DNA of 64,000 nt from Lachnoanaerobaculum sp. OBRC5-5 (GTDB lineage Bacteria; Bacillota; Clostridia; Lachnospirales; Lachnospiraceae). The first letter of the stretch is position 1. The number at the start of each line of letters is the position of its first letter. The notes under the pieces are model-generated. The model was not told where the DNA came from. It saw only the letters and a program-made list of their open reading frames with translations, and ran no database searches. Of the stretch, positions 26,969-36,509 are shown piece by piece. The translations under genes were made by a program, and so were the position numbers. The stretch covers positions 1,072,684 through 1,136,683 of the forward strand of contig NZ_JH815185.1 of NCBI RefSeq assembly GCF_000296385.1, in the 5' to 3' direction.

Positions 26969-28830
26969 AACTGCTAAGCTTGCATATTGACGGCTTTGGC
27001 AAATTCAAAAATAAAGATTTGCAATTTGCCGATAATATGAATATTGTATACGGCTACAATGAAGCCGGGAAATCCACAATATTTATGTTTATCGAAGCAA
27101 TGTTTTACGGTCTTGAAAGAGCAAAAGGCAGAGCAAGTAAAAGCGATACCTGGACCAAGTTCAAACCTTGGGGCAATGGCGATATATATGGCGGAAACCT
27201 GCGTTTTTCTTATCAGGACAAAAACTATCGCATAGAGCGAGATTTTACAAAGACCGCAACAACCCCTTTTGCCGTAGTGAATGAAACCGACGGAAAGAAT
27301 GTTGAAAATCCGGGCGAATTTTTAAAGGAAGCGCTTTGCGGACTTTCACAAACCGCATATTCAAATACAGTAAGTATATCACAGCTTAAATCCGCAACCG
27401 ACGCCAAAATGGTGGTGGAGCTTAAAAACTATATTGCGAATATGAATACCACCGGTAATATGTCTTTAAATATCAATAAAGCATCTGATTTCTTGAAAGA
27501 AAAAAAGAAAGCGTTTACCGCCTCCTTGGATCCCGATGCGGCAAAGACTTACAATCAGAATTTGACCGAAATAAGAGCTCTTGAAAAGAAAATCTCCTCT
27601 CCCGAATTTTCAACTCATTTGAAAACTTTGAAAGAGGCCGATGCCATCACTGAGAAAAGAATTATTGATTTAAATTCTCAAAAAGAGTCTCTGATTGAAA
27701 GTATTGCATCAAAGCGTCAGCACCTTTCTGATCTCGGTTTTAATGATAAAAAGACTATTATAGAATTGCAAAACGATCTTAATAAAGGATATAACGATTA
27801 TCTTTCCGCTTATGAAAACGAGAAGAAATCAATTAATAAGGTTTATTCAACAATATTCCTTGTTTTATCGATAGTCAGTGTAATCCTTGCAGGTTATATC
27901 TTTAAAACAGGAAAAAGCAATTTTCTTACAACCGCCACAGGTATAAGTTATCAGTTTGCAATGGTCCTTTTTATAATTATATGTCTTGCATCTTTGATTT
28001 TTGCAAGTTATATCTATACGGTTCATAATAAGGACAACAGGCATTTGACCGAGCTTAAAGTAAATCTTATTGCAATAATGGCAAGAGTAGGTTCATTTGA
28101 TTCTATAACTGAAGAAAATATCCATCGTGCCAACAAGACACTCAGTTCAAAGCTGAGAATTTTTGACGAAATGGAAGCCGATATTGCAAAGTGTGAGGCT
28201 TTGAGCGCAGATATAGAAAACCTGCGTGCAAAAAAAGCCGCATATGCCAGCGGTATTGATGCCAAAAAGCAAAACGAGTGGGAACTCGAAAAACTGATGG
28301 AAAAGCTTGCACAATTGAAGGAAGCAAATACTTCATTAAAAAATATCATTGCGGAAAATGATAAAATCCGCTTTGAAATAGATGCTATAGATCTTGCCAC
28401 CGAGACCTTGAAAAATCTTTCACAGACTATCAAGAATTCTTTCGGATTGTATCTGAATAAGGATGCTTCAGAACTTATTGAAGGTATAACAGGCGGTGTG
28501 TATGATTCTATATCCATTGACGAGAATTTTAATGTATTCCTTAATACTCCGAACAGACTTGTTCCTATAGAACAGGCCAGCTCAGGTACTATGGATCAGG
28601 TGTATCTGGCACTTAGAATAGCAGCCGGCAGACTTATGCAGGGACGCGCTAAAGAATTACCTTTTATATTTGACGACAGTTTTGTAAACTACGATTCGAT
28701 ACGTCTTAGAGCCGCTTTACTTTGGATTGCCAATAATGTGCCGGAACAAATCATTGTATTCAGTTGTCATATGAGAGAAGCTCAGTTAATGACAGCTACT
28801 ATGCAGGATTTCAATCTAATAGAATTGTAG
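26965..28830 (+). CDS. SbcC/YhaN-type AAA ATPase with central membrane segments
   Basis: 621 residues. Walker A YGYNEAGKSTIF lies at residues 30-41; the ABC signature-like ASSGTMDQVYLALRIA near 540 and Walker B LPFIFDDSFVNYD near 563 lie at the C-terminus. Between them are short coiled coils and, unusually for an SbcC, two hydrophobic helices (about 295-312 and 329-351), as in Bacillus YhaN. It is therefore likely tethered to the membrane and much shorter than SbcC of E. coli. It partners the preceding nuclease. Confidence 0.87.
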   Translation: MKLLSLHIDGFGKFKNKDLQFADNMNIVYGYNEAGKSTIFMFIEAMFYGLERAKGRASKSDTWTKFKPWGNGDIYGGNLRFSYQDKNYRIERDFTKTATTPFAVVNETDGKNVENPGEFLKEALCGLSQTAYSNTVSISQLKSATDAKMVVELKNYIANMNTTGNMSLNINKASDFLKEKKKAFTASLDPDAAKTYNQNLTEIRALEKKISSPEFSTHLKTLKEADAITEKRIIDLNSQKESLIESIASKRQHLSDLGFNDKKTIIELQNDLNKGYNDYLSAYENEKKSINKVYSTIFLVLSIVSVILAGYIFKTGKSNFLTTATGISYQFAMVLFIIICLASLIFASYIYTVHNKDNRHLTELKVNLIAIMARVGSFDSITEENIHRANKTLSSKLRIFDEMEADIAKCEALSADIENLRAKKAAYASGIDAKKQNEWELEKLMEKLAQLKEANTSLKNIIAENDKIRFEIDAIDLATETLKNLSQTIKNSFGLYLNKDASELIEGITGGVYDSISIDENFNVFLNTPNRLVPIEQASSGTMDQVYLALRIAAGRLMQGRAKELPFIFDDSFVNYDSIRLRAALLWIANNVPEQIIVFSCHMREAQLMTATMQDFNLIEL

Positions 28831-28837
28831 GGAGTTT

Positions 28838-29206
28838 ATGCGTTTTATCAGACAATTTCTAATCATATTATTTGTAAGTTTTTTAGGGGAAGTGTTAAAA
28901 TCCGTTTTACCGCTTCCCATACCTGCAAGCATATATGGACTTGTCATTATGCTTGCATTACTTGTTTTAAAAGTAGTTAAGCTTGAACAGGTTGAAGGCG
29001 CTTCTATGTTTTTAATAGATATAATGCCTCTTATGTTCATCCCTGCCTCGGCAGGTCTAATTGATATCTGGCCGACTTTAAAGCCTGTACTTATACCGCT
29101 TCTTATTATGACTATAGTTTCCACTGTTTTGGTAATGGTTGTATCAGGTAAGGTAACCGAATTCGTTATAAAACTTGACAATAAAGAGCAAAAGGAAGGC
29201 AAATAG
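28838..29206 (+). CDS. CidA/LrgA family holin-like membrane protein
   Basis: 122 residues with four membrane helices. FVSFLGEVLKSVLPLPIPAS and YGLVIMLALLVLKVVKLEQV match the LrgA/CidA family, small membrane proteins tied to murein hydrolase export or pyruvate and glycolate-type transport depending on the species. GGGAG precedes the ATG, 7 bases after the YhaN-like stop. It is paired with an LrgB protein. Confidence 0.9.
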   Translation: MRFIRQFLIILFVSFLGEVLKSVLPLPIPASIYGLVIMLALLVLKVVKLEQVEGASMFLIDIMPLMFIPASAGLIDIWPTLKPVLIPLLIMTIVSTVLVMVVSGKVTEFVIKLDNKEQKEGK

Positions 29207-29899
29207 ATGAGTAATTTTTTAAGTAATTCTATATTTTTCGGAGTTCTCCTATGTTTACTGTCGTATCAGGCCGGAGTATTCTTAAGGCAAAAGACAAAAA
29301 TAGCCGCTTTTAATCCGCTGCTTATTTCCATCATTATAGTAATCTTTGTACTTGTCATGTTTCATATCAAGTTTGAAGATTTTTATAAAGGTTCAAAATA
29401 TATCAGCTTTTTATTGACTCCGGCAACTGTGGCTCTGGCCATACCGCTATATTCAAAGCTTACTTTGTTAAAGTCAAACTTTAAGGCCATTATGTCCGGA
29501 CTTATTGCAGGGGTTTTAACATCTTTGATATCAATATTTATAATGTCATTACTCTTCGGTCTGAGTCATGAAAATTATGTATCCATGCTCCCGAAGTCAA
29601 TAACTACAGCAATAGGTATCGGAGTTTCGGAAGAACTTGGAGGTATATCCACTATTACCACTGCCGTTATCATTGTAACAGGCGTTTTCGGCAATGTATC
29701 TGCCGATATTGTTTATAAAATTTTCAATATAACAAATCCTATTGCAAAGGGTATAGGTCTTGGCTCATCCGCACATGCCATAGGTACTTCAAAAGCTCTT
29801 GAAATGGGCGAGACTGAAGGTGCTATGAGTTCATTATCCATAGCAGTTGCAGGTATTATCACAGTTATATTTGCTTCATTCTTTGCAAAACTTATATAG
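29207..29899 (+). CDS. lrgB: LrgB family membrane protein
   Basis: 230 residues with about six to seven helices. LGLGSSAHAIGTSKALEMGE near residue 183 and SITTAIGIGVSEELGGI near 130 are LrgB hallmarks. It acts with the LrgA/CidA partner and starts directly at that gene's stop (TAG-ATG). The terminator at 29913-29951 ends the run. Confidence 0.92.
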   Translation: MSNFLSNSIFFGVLLCLLSYQAGVFLRQKTKIAAFNPLLISIIIVIFVLVMFHIKFEDFYKGSKYISFLLTPATVALAIPLYSKLTLLKSNFKAIMSGLIAGVLTSLISIFIMSLLFGLSHENYVSMLPKSITTAIGIGVSEELGGISTITTAVIIVTGVFGNVSADIVYKIFNITNPIAKGIGLGSSAHAIGTSKALEMGETEGAMSSLSIAVAGIITVIFASFFAKLI

Positions 29900-29912
29900 T
29901 GGACATAAAAAA

Positions 29913-29951
29913 AGCTGTAGCTTTAAAGTTTTAACCTCTAAAGCTACAGCT
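29913..29951. terminator. Bidirectional terminator between lrgB and the DUF1858 gene
   Basis: AGCTGTAGCTTTA / TAAAGCTACAGCT, a perfect 13-base stem. On the minus strand it is followed by TTTTTTTATG, so it is strongest for the glnS-mocR-DUF1858 transcript. Confidence 0.88.
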
Positions 29952-29960
29952 CCCTTTATT

Positions 29961-30161
29961 TTATGAAACTGATAAAATTTCATTTATCTGTGATACCAAT
30001 GTATCACAGTCAATCCCATGTACCATGCAAGCCTCTTCCAAAGTCTCCATCTGTGATGAAGGACATCCAAGGCAATGCATACCTGTTCTCATAAGTATCG
30101 GTGCAATCATTTCATTTGTCATTAAAAGCTCACCGATTGTCATATTCTTATTTATTGTCAT
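29961..30161 (-). CDS. DUF1858 domain protein
   Basis: 66 residues. [21 protein letters not shown] followed by [19 protein letters not shown] is the DUF1858 pattern (CxGC), the small domain often found alone or attached to hybrid-cluster and hydroxylamine-reductase-type proteins. A thiol or metal role is plausible but unproven. It follows the MocR gene by 23 bases on the same strand. Confidence 0.82.
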   Translation of the reverse strand: MTINKNMTIGELLMTNEMIAPILMRTGMHCLGCPSSQMETLEEACMVHGIDCDTLVSQINEILSVS

Positions 30162-30184
30162 AATCTTACTCCTTTACAATATTT

Positions 30185-31570
30185 TTATTCAGTATAAATC
30201 TTTTTGCCGAAATCTTCTATACCTTTTTTTATCTCATCTATACTTAATCCGGCAAAACCCACCAAAACGGTAGATTTTCTTATATTTCTGCCTGTATAAA
30301 AAACAGATATGGGATAAAGTCTGATTCCTGCAAGTTTTCCATAGTTTAGTATCTCTTCCTCGCTAAGATGATCCAGTGTAAGTAAAATATGAAGTCCCGA
30401 GTTGTTTTCAAAAACTTTTGCCTGTGGCAAATTATTTCTTATGCTTTCAATAAGAGCATCTCTTTTCACCCTGTAGTTGGTTCTCATTCTGTTCAGATGT
30501 CTTTCAAAATATCCTCCCTTTATAAATGTTTCAAGAATATTTTGATCGGACTTTGGAACCGTGCAGGACAGAAATTTAAGTTTACTCTCATACTCTTCCA
30601 TCAGTTTTTCAGGTAGAACCATATAAGCTACTCTTATCGCCGGCGCTATTGCCTTTGAAAATGTTCCCATATATATAATCCTTGAAGGATCAAGCCCTTG
30701 CATTGCAGGAATAGGTTTACCCACAAATCGAAACTCCGAATCATAATCGTCTTCTATTATATATCTGTCACTTTTTTCATAGCACCATGAAATAAGTTCT
30801 CTTCTTCTGTTTATTGGCATTATAACACCTGTAGGATATTGGTTTGCAGGCATCAGATAGCATATATCGGCATCTGTCGACTCGAGTATATCTATATTTA
30901 TACCCTCATCATCCATATCCACACTGAGTACATTCCAAGACATTGATTTGAAGATTTCTTTAGCCTTAATATATCCCGGATTTTCAAGCGCAATATTTCT
31001 TGTACCGAGCAATAATCCAAGAAGCAATATCAGATATTCACTTCCGGCTCCGACCACGATATTTGAAGGAGTGCATACAACCCTTCTTGCAGTATGAAGA
31101 TAATCCGCTATCTGAGTTCGCAGTCCGAACTCGCCCTGCTTATCCCCTGAAGTGAAAACATCTTCCTTTTCACTTGAAAACACCTTCCTTGCGATACTTC
31201 TCCAGGATGCATAGGGAAAGCTTTTTGAGTCAATCTTTGTCGGTGAAAAATCAATCTTAATATCATCTTCAATCTTAAAATCTTCTCTCTTGGCTTCCCT
31301 TTTATATTTCTTTCTTTCAATGTTTAAAACATCCAGACGGTTTACGATATACCCGCTGCCGCCTCTGGATTTTAAATACCCTTCAGCTGACAGCTGCTCG
31401 TAGGCATTGACCACTGTAGTTCTGGATATTTTTAACCCCTGTGCCAGACTTCTTGTTGAAGGAAGTTTGGTTTCGGGCAAGATTTGCCCGTTTTTTATTT
31501 CATTCTTTATAAATTCATAGATTTGCTCGTATATAGGGCAATCACTATTTAAATCTATAAGAAGTTCCAT
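30185..31570 (-). CDS. MocR/PdxR-type regulator (GntR DNA-binding domain fused to aminotransferase fold)
   Basis: 461 residues. The N-terminal winged helix has LPSTRSLAQGLKISRTTVVN and YEQLSAEGYL (about 37-67); the rest is a fold-type I aminotransferase with the PLP-binding Lys in YMGTFSKAIAPAIRVAYM (about 309-326) and IIEDDYDSEFR. Members sense PLP or amino-group ligands; PdxR is the best known. The target is unknown. Its ATG overlaps the glnS stop (TGATG), so it is translated with glnS. Confidence 0.9.
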   Translation of the reverse strand: MELLIDLNSDCPIYEQIYEFIKNEIKNGQILPETKLPSTRSLAQGLKISRTTVVNAYEQLSAEGYLKSRGGSGYIVNRLDVLNIERKKYKREAKREDFKIEDDIKIDFSPTKIDSKSFPYASWRSIARKVFSSEKEDVFTSGDKQGEFGLRTQIADYLHTARRVVCTPSNIVVGAGSEYLILLLGLLLGTRNIALENPGYIKAKEIFKSMSWNVLSVDMDDEGINIDILESTDADICYLMPANQYPTGVIMPINRRRELISWCYEKSDRYIIEDDYDSEFRFVGKPIPAMQGLDPSRIIYMGTFSKAIAPAIRVAYMVLPEKLMEEYESKLKFLSCTVPKSDQNILETFIKGGYFERHLNRMRTNYRVKRDALIESIRNNLPQAKVFENNSGLHILLTLDHLSEEEILNYGKLAGIRLYPISVFYTGRNIRKSTVLVGFAGLSIDEIKKGIEDFGKKIYTE

Positions 31571-33261
31571 CAGTCATTCTTCGGAAGCTTGAATGAGCTC
31601 TTAAGTGAAACTATTCTGTTAAATACCAATGCATCAGGGTTTGAATCCTTGGCATCCACACAGAAGAAACCGTTTCTCACAAACTGGAAGCTGTCATAAG
31701 CCTTTGCATCCTTAAGACATGGCTCCACATAGCAATCCTTTAATACAGTCAATGAATTAGGATTGAGATTCAAATTTCCGTTCTCATCAAGCTTACCCTT
31801 TTCCTCATCAACTATATTCTCATAAAGTCTTATCTCAGCCTCAAGTGCAGTCTTTGCATTTACCCAGTGTATAGTTCCTTTTACCTTTCTCTCACTAAAT
31901 CCCGAACCTGACTTTGTCGCCGGATCATATGTGGCATGAACCGCTACAATTTCACCGTTTTCATCCTTTTCCACAGAAGTACAGGTTACAAAATATGCAC
32001 CCATAAGTCTTACTTCATTTCCCGGGAAGAGTCTGAAATATTTCTTTGGAGGTACTTCCATAAAGTCCTCTCTCTCAATATATAGCTCTCTGCCGAATTC
32101 TATTTCTCTTTCGCCAAGCTCCGGATTTTCAAGATTGTTAGGCATTGTACATAATTCCGACTGACCTTCAGGATAATTATCTATTATAAGCTTTATAGGA
32201 TCGAGTATTGCCATTATTCTTGCCTTCTTAAGCTTCAAATCCTCTCTTATACAATACTCAAGCATTGCTGACTCTATAGATGAATCCGCCTTTGAAACTC
32301 CTGCAAGCTTTACAAAGTTTCTTATCGCATCAGGAGTATAACCTCTTCTTCTGAGTGCGGCAATTGAAACAAGTCTCGGATCATCCCATCCGTCAACTAT
32401 TCCGTCCTCAACAAGTTTTTTGATATATCTCTTACCTGTCACCACATTTGTAAGATAAAGCTTTGCAAACTCTATCTGTCTTGGAGGATTCTTATACTCA
32501 CACTCCTGTACAACCCAGTCATAAAGCGGTCTGTGATCCTCAAACTCCAATGTACAAAGGCTGTGTGTAATATTTTCTATAGCATCCTCTATCGGATGTG
32601 CAAAATCATACATAGGATAAATACACCATTTATCACCTGTATTGTGGTGGGTCATTCTTGCAACTCTGTAGATTACAGGATCTCTCATATTGATATTCGG
32701 TGATGCCATATCAATCTTTGCACGAAGCACACGACTTCCGTCCTCGCAGAGTCCGTTCTTCATATCCTCAAAGAGCTTTAAATTTTCCTCAACGGATCTG
32801 TTTCTGTATGGACTTTCCTTTCCCGGAGTTTTGAAATCTCCTCTGTACTCTCTGATCTCATCGGCACTTAAATCGCAAACAAATGCCTTGCCCTTCTTTA
32901 TAAGAAGAACAGCCTTCTCATACATCTCCTCAAAATAGTTTGAAGCAAAGAATAATCTGTCCTCAAACTCTCCGCCAAGCCATTTAACATCTTCAAGTAT
33001 TGAATGTACAAACTCCTCTTTTTCCTTTGTAGGATTTGTATCGTCAAATCTTAAGTTGAATTTTCCGCCATACTCTTTTGCAATATCATTATTCAAAATA
33101 ATTGATTTTGCATGACCTATATGCAGGTAACCGTTAGGCTCCGGCGGGAATCTGGTCTGCACATGGTCAAATCTGCCGGACTCAAGGTCCTTATCTATCT
33201 CTATCTCAATAAAATTCTTTGAAACTGTCTCAGTATTTGTATTTTTAATTTCTTCTGACAT
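31570..33261 (-). CDS. glnS: Glutaminyl-tRNA synthetase
   Basis: 563 residues, class [18 protein letters not shown] near residues 38-54 is the HIGH motif. The KMSKS counterpart reads [11 protein letters not shown] near 270, keeping the Lys-Arg but replacing Met-Ser. The anticodon-binding beta-barrels follow ([28 protein letters not shown]). It charges tRNA-Gln directly, in contrast with many Firmicutes that rely only on the GatCAB route. It heads glnS-mocR-DUF1858 and has a promoter at 33302-33330. Confidence 0.95.
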   Translation of the reverse strand: MSEEIKNTNTETVSKNFIEIEIDKDLESGRFDHVQTRFPPEPNGYLHIGHAKSIILNNDIAKEYGGKFNLRFDDTNPTKEKEEFVHSILEDVKWLGGEFEDRLFFASNYFEEMYEKAVLLIKKGKAFVCDLSADEIREYRGDFKTPGKESPYRNRSVEENLKLFEDMKNGLCEDGSRVLRAKIDMASPNINMRDPVIYRVARMTHHNTGDKWCIYPMYDFAHPIEDAIENITHSLCTLEFEDHRPLYDWVVQECEYKNPPRQIEFAKLYLTNVVTGKRYIKKLVEDGIVDGWDDPRLVSIAALRRRGYTPDAIRNFVKLAGVSKADSSIESAMLEYCIREDLKLKKARIMAILDPIKLIIDNYPEGQSELCTMPNNLENPELGEREIEFGRELYIEREDFMEVPPKKYFRLFPGNEVRLMGAYFVTCTSVEKDENGEIVAVHATYDPATKSGSGFSERKVKGTIHWVNAKTALEAEIRLYENIVDEEKGKLDENGNLNLNPNSLTVLKDCYVEPCLKDAKAYDSFQFVRNGFFCVDAKDSNPDALVFNRIVSLKSSFKLPKND

Positions 33262-33301
33262 AAGTTTCCCCCATCTGTATCGGTTTATTCACTAAGCTAT
33301 T

Positions 33302-33330
33302 ATTATATCATTGATATATCTCTATCGCAA
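33302..33330 (-). promoter_or_regulatory. Promoter of glnS
   Basis: Minus strand: -35 TTGCGA (33330-33325), 17-base spacer, extended -10 TGATATAAT (hexamer 33307-33302). Confidence 0.7.
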
Positions 33331-33352
33331 TCCCGCTTAAGCCTTAATATTA

Positions 33353-33392
33353 CAAAAATACCCCTATTACCGTTTGCTGGTAATAAGGGTAT
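33353..33392 (-). terminator. Terminator of cysK
   Basis: Minus strand ATACCCTTATTACC / GGTAATAGGGGTAT (arms 33392-33379 and 33371-33358) followed by TTTTTG. It sits 10 bases after the cysK stop. Confidence 0.88.
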
Positions 33393-33401
33393 GAAATATT
33401 T

Positions 33402-34334
33402 TTATTCTGTAAATAAAGGTGTTGAGAAGTATCTGTCTCCGCTGTCAGGTAAAAGAGCAACTATAGTCTTTCCTTCGTTCTCAGGCTTCTTAGCCTCTTT
33501 GATGGCTGCAAAGAGTGCCGCACCTGAAGATATACCTACAAGGATACCCTCTTTTGATGCAATAAGTCTGCCATACTCAAATGCTTCCTCATTTTCTACC
33601 GTGATAATCTCATCATATATCTTTGTATTGAGTGTATTAGGAATAAATCCGGCTCCGATACCCTGAATCTTATGAGGACCGCTCTTTCCTTCAGAAAGTA
33701 TAGGAGAACCTGTAGGCTCCACTGCAATTACCTTAACATTTGGCTTCTTCTCCTTTAAGAACTCACCTACACCTGATATAGTACCGCCTGTTCCGATACC
33801 TGAAATAAAGATATCAACCTCACCTTCAGTATCATTCCAAATCTCAGGACCTGTTGTAGCCTTGTGAACTGCAGGATTTGCCTTGTTCTCAAACTGTGCA
33901 GGTATAAAGCTTCCTTCAATGCTTGCCGCAAGCTCTTCTGCCTTGGCAATAGAACCCTTCATTCCCTTTGAGCCTTCTGTAAGCTCTATAGTAGCTCCAT
34001 ATGCCTTAAGGATATTTCTTCTCTCAACGCTCATTGTCTCAGGCATTGTAAGAATAACCTTATAACCCTTTGCTGTACCTACTGATGCAAGTCCGATTCC
34101 TGTATTACCTGATGTTGCCTCTATAATGGTAGAACCCGGCTTTAATTTACCTTCCTTTTCTGCCGCCTCTATCATTGCAAGTGCAATTCTGTCCTTTACA
34201 GAACCTGCCGGATTGAAATACTCAAGCTTTACCAAAACTCTTGCTTTAAGGCCAAGCTCTTTTTCAATATTTGAAACCTCTACCAATGGTGTATTACCGA
34301 TTAACTCACTACTGCTCTTATAAACTCTAGACAT
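33402..34334 (-). CDS. cysK: Cysteine synthase (O-acetylserine sulfhydrylase)
   Basis: 310 residues. The PLP Lys lies in [14 protein letters not shown] (about 42-55), then [16 protein letters not shown] (about 69-84), the phosphate-binding [13 protein letters not shown] (about 177-189) and [11 protein letters not shown] near the C-terminus. It forms cysteine from O-acetylserine and sulfide. It is a single-gene unit with a TTGACA promoter and its own terminator. Confidence 0.95.
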   Translation of the reverse strand: MSRVYKSSSELIGNTPLVEVSNIEKELGLKARVLVKLEYFNPAGSVKDRIALAMIEAAEKEGKLKPGSTIIEATSGNTGIGLASVGTAKGYKVILTMPETMSVERRNILKAYGATIELTEGSKGMKGSIAKAEELAASIEGSFIPAQFENKANPAVHKATTGPEIWNDTEGEVDIFISGIGTGGTISGVGEFLKEKKPNVKVIAVEPTGSPILSEGKSGPHKIQGIGAGFIPNTLNTKIYDEIITVENEEAFEYGRLIASKEGILVGISSGAALFAAIKEAKKPENEGKTIVALLPDSGDRYFSTPLFTE

Positions 34335-34384
34335 ACAAACCTCCGTTTTCTGTATTCCTGTTTTCCTACTTGTTTTATAGGTTT

Positions 34385-34413
34385 ATAATAATCTATTTAT
34401 TTTTGATTGTCAA
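34385..34413 (-). promoter_or_regulatory. Promoter of cysK
   Basis: Minus strand: -35 TTGACA (34413-34408), 17-base spacer, -10 TATTAT (34390-34385). Confidence 0.75.
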
Positions 34414-34430
34414 GCAGTTTTTTATTTTTC

Positions 34431-34459
34431 TTGATATTTATATTTTAATACAATAAAAT
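34431..34459 (+). promoter_or_regulatory. Promoter of the 50-residue ORF and argG
   Basis: -35 TTGATA (34431-34436), 17-base spacer, -10 TAAAAT (34454-34459), 31 bases before the small ORF. Confidence 0.6.
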
Positions 34460-34490
34460 ATCGCTATATTTAATAACATGAGGGTTTTAT

Positions 34491-34643
34491 ATGTTAGACA
34501 ATGCAGGTATAAAAATAGCACAGGGCGAAAATATATCCTGTGAAGAGATAGACGGGGTAAACGACAATATGTCCGAAACAAATCTTACTCCAAGTGAGTA
34601 CAGAAAAATTTATTTGTATAAAAAGAAAAATTCTCTTGCATAA
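34491..34643 (+). CDS. Small hypothetical protein upstream of argG
   Basis: 50 residues with a good ribosome site (GAGGG, 6 bases from the ATG) and a matching promoter. The first part (MLDNAGIKIAQGENISCEEI) is acidic; the end (LTPSEYRKIYLYKKKNSLA) is basic. It holds only one Arg, so it does not look like an arginine-rich leader peptide. It is followed after 101 bases by argG with no terminator, so it lies in the argG leader transcript. No family recognised. Confidence 0.55.
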   Translation: MLDNAGIKIAQGENISCEEIDGVNDNMSETNLTPSEYRKIYLYKKKNSLA

Positions 34644-34744
34644 TATTCTTTTTTAATGTATATTTATGAATGTATTTTATAGCTATACATGTTTATAAGC
34701 TATTTTTCTATATTTTAACAGTATTTTTATACATAGGAGGCTTT

Positions 34745-35971
34745 ATGGCAAAGGAAAAAGTTGTATTGGCATATTCAGGCGGTCTTGATACCACCGCTAT
34801 TATACCTTGGTTAAAGGAACATTTTAATTATGATGTAATTTGCTGCTGCATAGACTGCGGTCAGGGAAATGAGCTTGACGGTCTTGAAGAACGTGCCAAA
34901 TTATCCGGTGCGGAAAAACTCTATATCATCGATATTATTGATGAATTCTGTGATGATTATATAGTTCCATGTGTACAGGCAGGTGCAGTATATGAGAACA
35001 AATATCTTCTAGGTACATCAATGGCAAGGCCCGGTATTGCAAAAGCTCTTGTGGATGTTGCAAGAAAAGAAGGTGCATCTGCAATCTGTCACGGTGCTAC
35101 AGGAAAAGGAAACGATCAGATACGATTTGAGCTCGGCATCAAAGCTCTTGCGCCCGATCTTAAGATTATTGCACCTTGGCGTATGACCGATATATGGCAA
35201 ATGCAGTCTCGTGAGGATGAGATAGCTTATTGTAAGGCACATGGTATCGACCTTCCATTCTCAGCCGATTCAAGTTACAGCCGTGACCGTAACCTTTGGC
35301 ATATCAGCCATGAGGGTCTTGAGCTTGAAGATCCTTCGCTTGAGCCGAACTATGAACATGTACTTATGCTTGGTGTAACACCTCAAAAAGCTCCTGATAA
35401 AGAAACTGAGATTTCTCTAAGCTTTGAAGCAGGTGTTCCTGTAGCACTGGGCGGCGAGAAAATGAAAGTCTCAGAGATTATCACCAAATTAAATGAGCTT
35501 GGAGGTGCCAACGGTATCGGTATCATAGATATAGTTGAGAATCGTGTTGTAGGTATGAAATCAAGGGGTGTTTATGAGACTCCGGGCGGAACTATACTTA
35601 TAGAAGCTCATGATGCACTTGAGGAGCTTGTACTTGACAGGGCGACATTTGAAGTGAAGAAAGATATGGGCAATAAATTTGCACAGATAGTTTATGAAGG
35701 AAAATGGTTTACACCTCTTCGTGAAGCCATTCAAAGCTTTGTAGAATCTACACAGCAGTATGTAACAGGTGAAGTTAAACTTAAGCTCTATAAGGGAAAT
35801 ATTATAAAGGCCGGTACAACATCACCATATTCACTTTATTCGGAGTCACTTGCATCATTTACTACAGGTGATTTATATGACCACCATGATGCTGACGGAT
35901 TTATTACATTATTCGGTCTTCCACTAAAGGTAAGGGCTATGAAGATGGCTGAAATAAATAAGAATAAGTAA
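34745..35971 (+). CDS. argG: Argininosuccinate synthase
   Basis: 408 residues from the ATG at 34745, preceded by ATAGGAGG; a longer reading from 34670 adds a hydrophobic tail that is not part of the family. The ATP P-loop LAYSGGLDTT (residues 9-18) and GATGKGNDQIRFE (about 118-130) are clear. It joins citrulline and aspartate in arginine synthesis. No argH follows; a hairpin at 35978-35996 ends the unit. Confidence 0.95.
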   Translation: MAKEKVVLAYSGGLDTTAIIPWLKEHFNYDVICCCIDCGQGNELDGLEERAKLSGAEKLYIIDIIDEFCDDYIVPCVQAGAVYENKYLLGTSMARPGIAKALVDVARKEGASAICHGATGKGNDQIRFELGIKALAPDLKIIAPWRMTDIWQMQSREDEIAYCKAHGIDLPFSADSSYSRDRNLWHISHEGLELEDPSLEPNYEHVLMLGVTPQKAPDKETEISLSFEAGVPVALGGEKMKVSEIITKLNELGGANGIGIIDIVENRVVGMKSRGVYETPGGTILIEAHDALEELVLDRATFEVKKDMGNKFAQIVYEGKWFTPLREAIQSFVESTQQYVTGEVKLKLYKGNIIKAGTTSPYSLYSESLASFTTGDLYDHHDADGFITLFGLPLKVRAMKMAEINKNK

Positions 35972-35977
35972 AACTAA

Positions 35978-35996
35978 GGGGCTGTAAATCAGCCCC
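35978..35996. terminator. Terminator between argG and leuD
   Basis: GGGGCTG-TAAAT-CAGCCCC between two convergent genes. T-runs are short on both sides. Confidence 0.7.
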
Positions 35997-36001
35997 ATTA
36001 A

Positions 36002-36493
36002 TTATTTATTCTTATTATTTACGTAGTTTACAAGTCCGCCCGCATTTATGATGTTTTGCATAAACTCAGGGAAAGCCTGACCTTTATAGGTCTTTCCTGT
36101 TGTAATATCAGTAATAAGTCCGGTATTAAAATCCACTTTGACCTCATCACCTGCTTTTATCTCTGCCGCAGCCTCAGGGCTTTCAATAATAGGTAAACCT
36201 ATATTTATAGCATTTCTATAGAAAATTCTTGCAAATGTATCTGCAATTACCACACTTACTCCGCTTGCCTTGATAGCGAGCGGTGCATGCTCTCTTGATG
36301 AGCCGCAGCCGAAATTCTTTCTTGCTACAATTATATCTCCCTTTTGAACCTTATTCACAAATTCCTTATCAATATCTTCCATACAATGCTTTGCAAGCTC
36401 TTCACCTGTTGTGGCATTAAGATATCTTGCAGGAATTATAACGTCGGTATCTACATTTTCACCGTATTTAAATACATGTCCTCTTGCTTCCAT
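36002..36493 (-). CDS. leuD: 3-isopropylmalate dehydratase small subunit
   Basis: 163 residues. [16 protein letters not shown] and [17 protein letters not shown], plus [20 protein letters not shown], are the LeuD swivel-domain motifs. With LeuC it isomerises 2- to 3-isopropylmalate in leucine synthesis. It starts 16 bases after leuC. leuA and leuB are not adjacent. Confidence 0.95.
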   Translation of the reverse strand: MEARGHVFKYGENVDTDVIIPARYLNATTGEELAKHCMEDIDKEFVNKVQKGDIIVARKNFGCGSSREHAPLAIKASGVSVVIADTFARIFYRNAINIGLPIIESPEAAAEIKAGDEVKVDFNTGLITDITTGKTYKGQAFPEFMQNIINAGGLVNYVNNKNK

Positions 36494-36509
36494 ATTAACC
36501 TCCCAATCT

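Noticed and set aside
28023-28517. 164-residue minus-strand ORF inside the SbcC-like gene
   Set aside because: Ser/Phe-rich shadow of a coiled-coil coding strand; no start site or family.
34491-34643. Arginine attenuator leader peptide
   Set aside because: The ORF contains a single Arg codon and no terminator/antiterminator pair is seen before argG.
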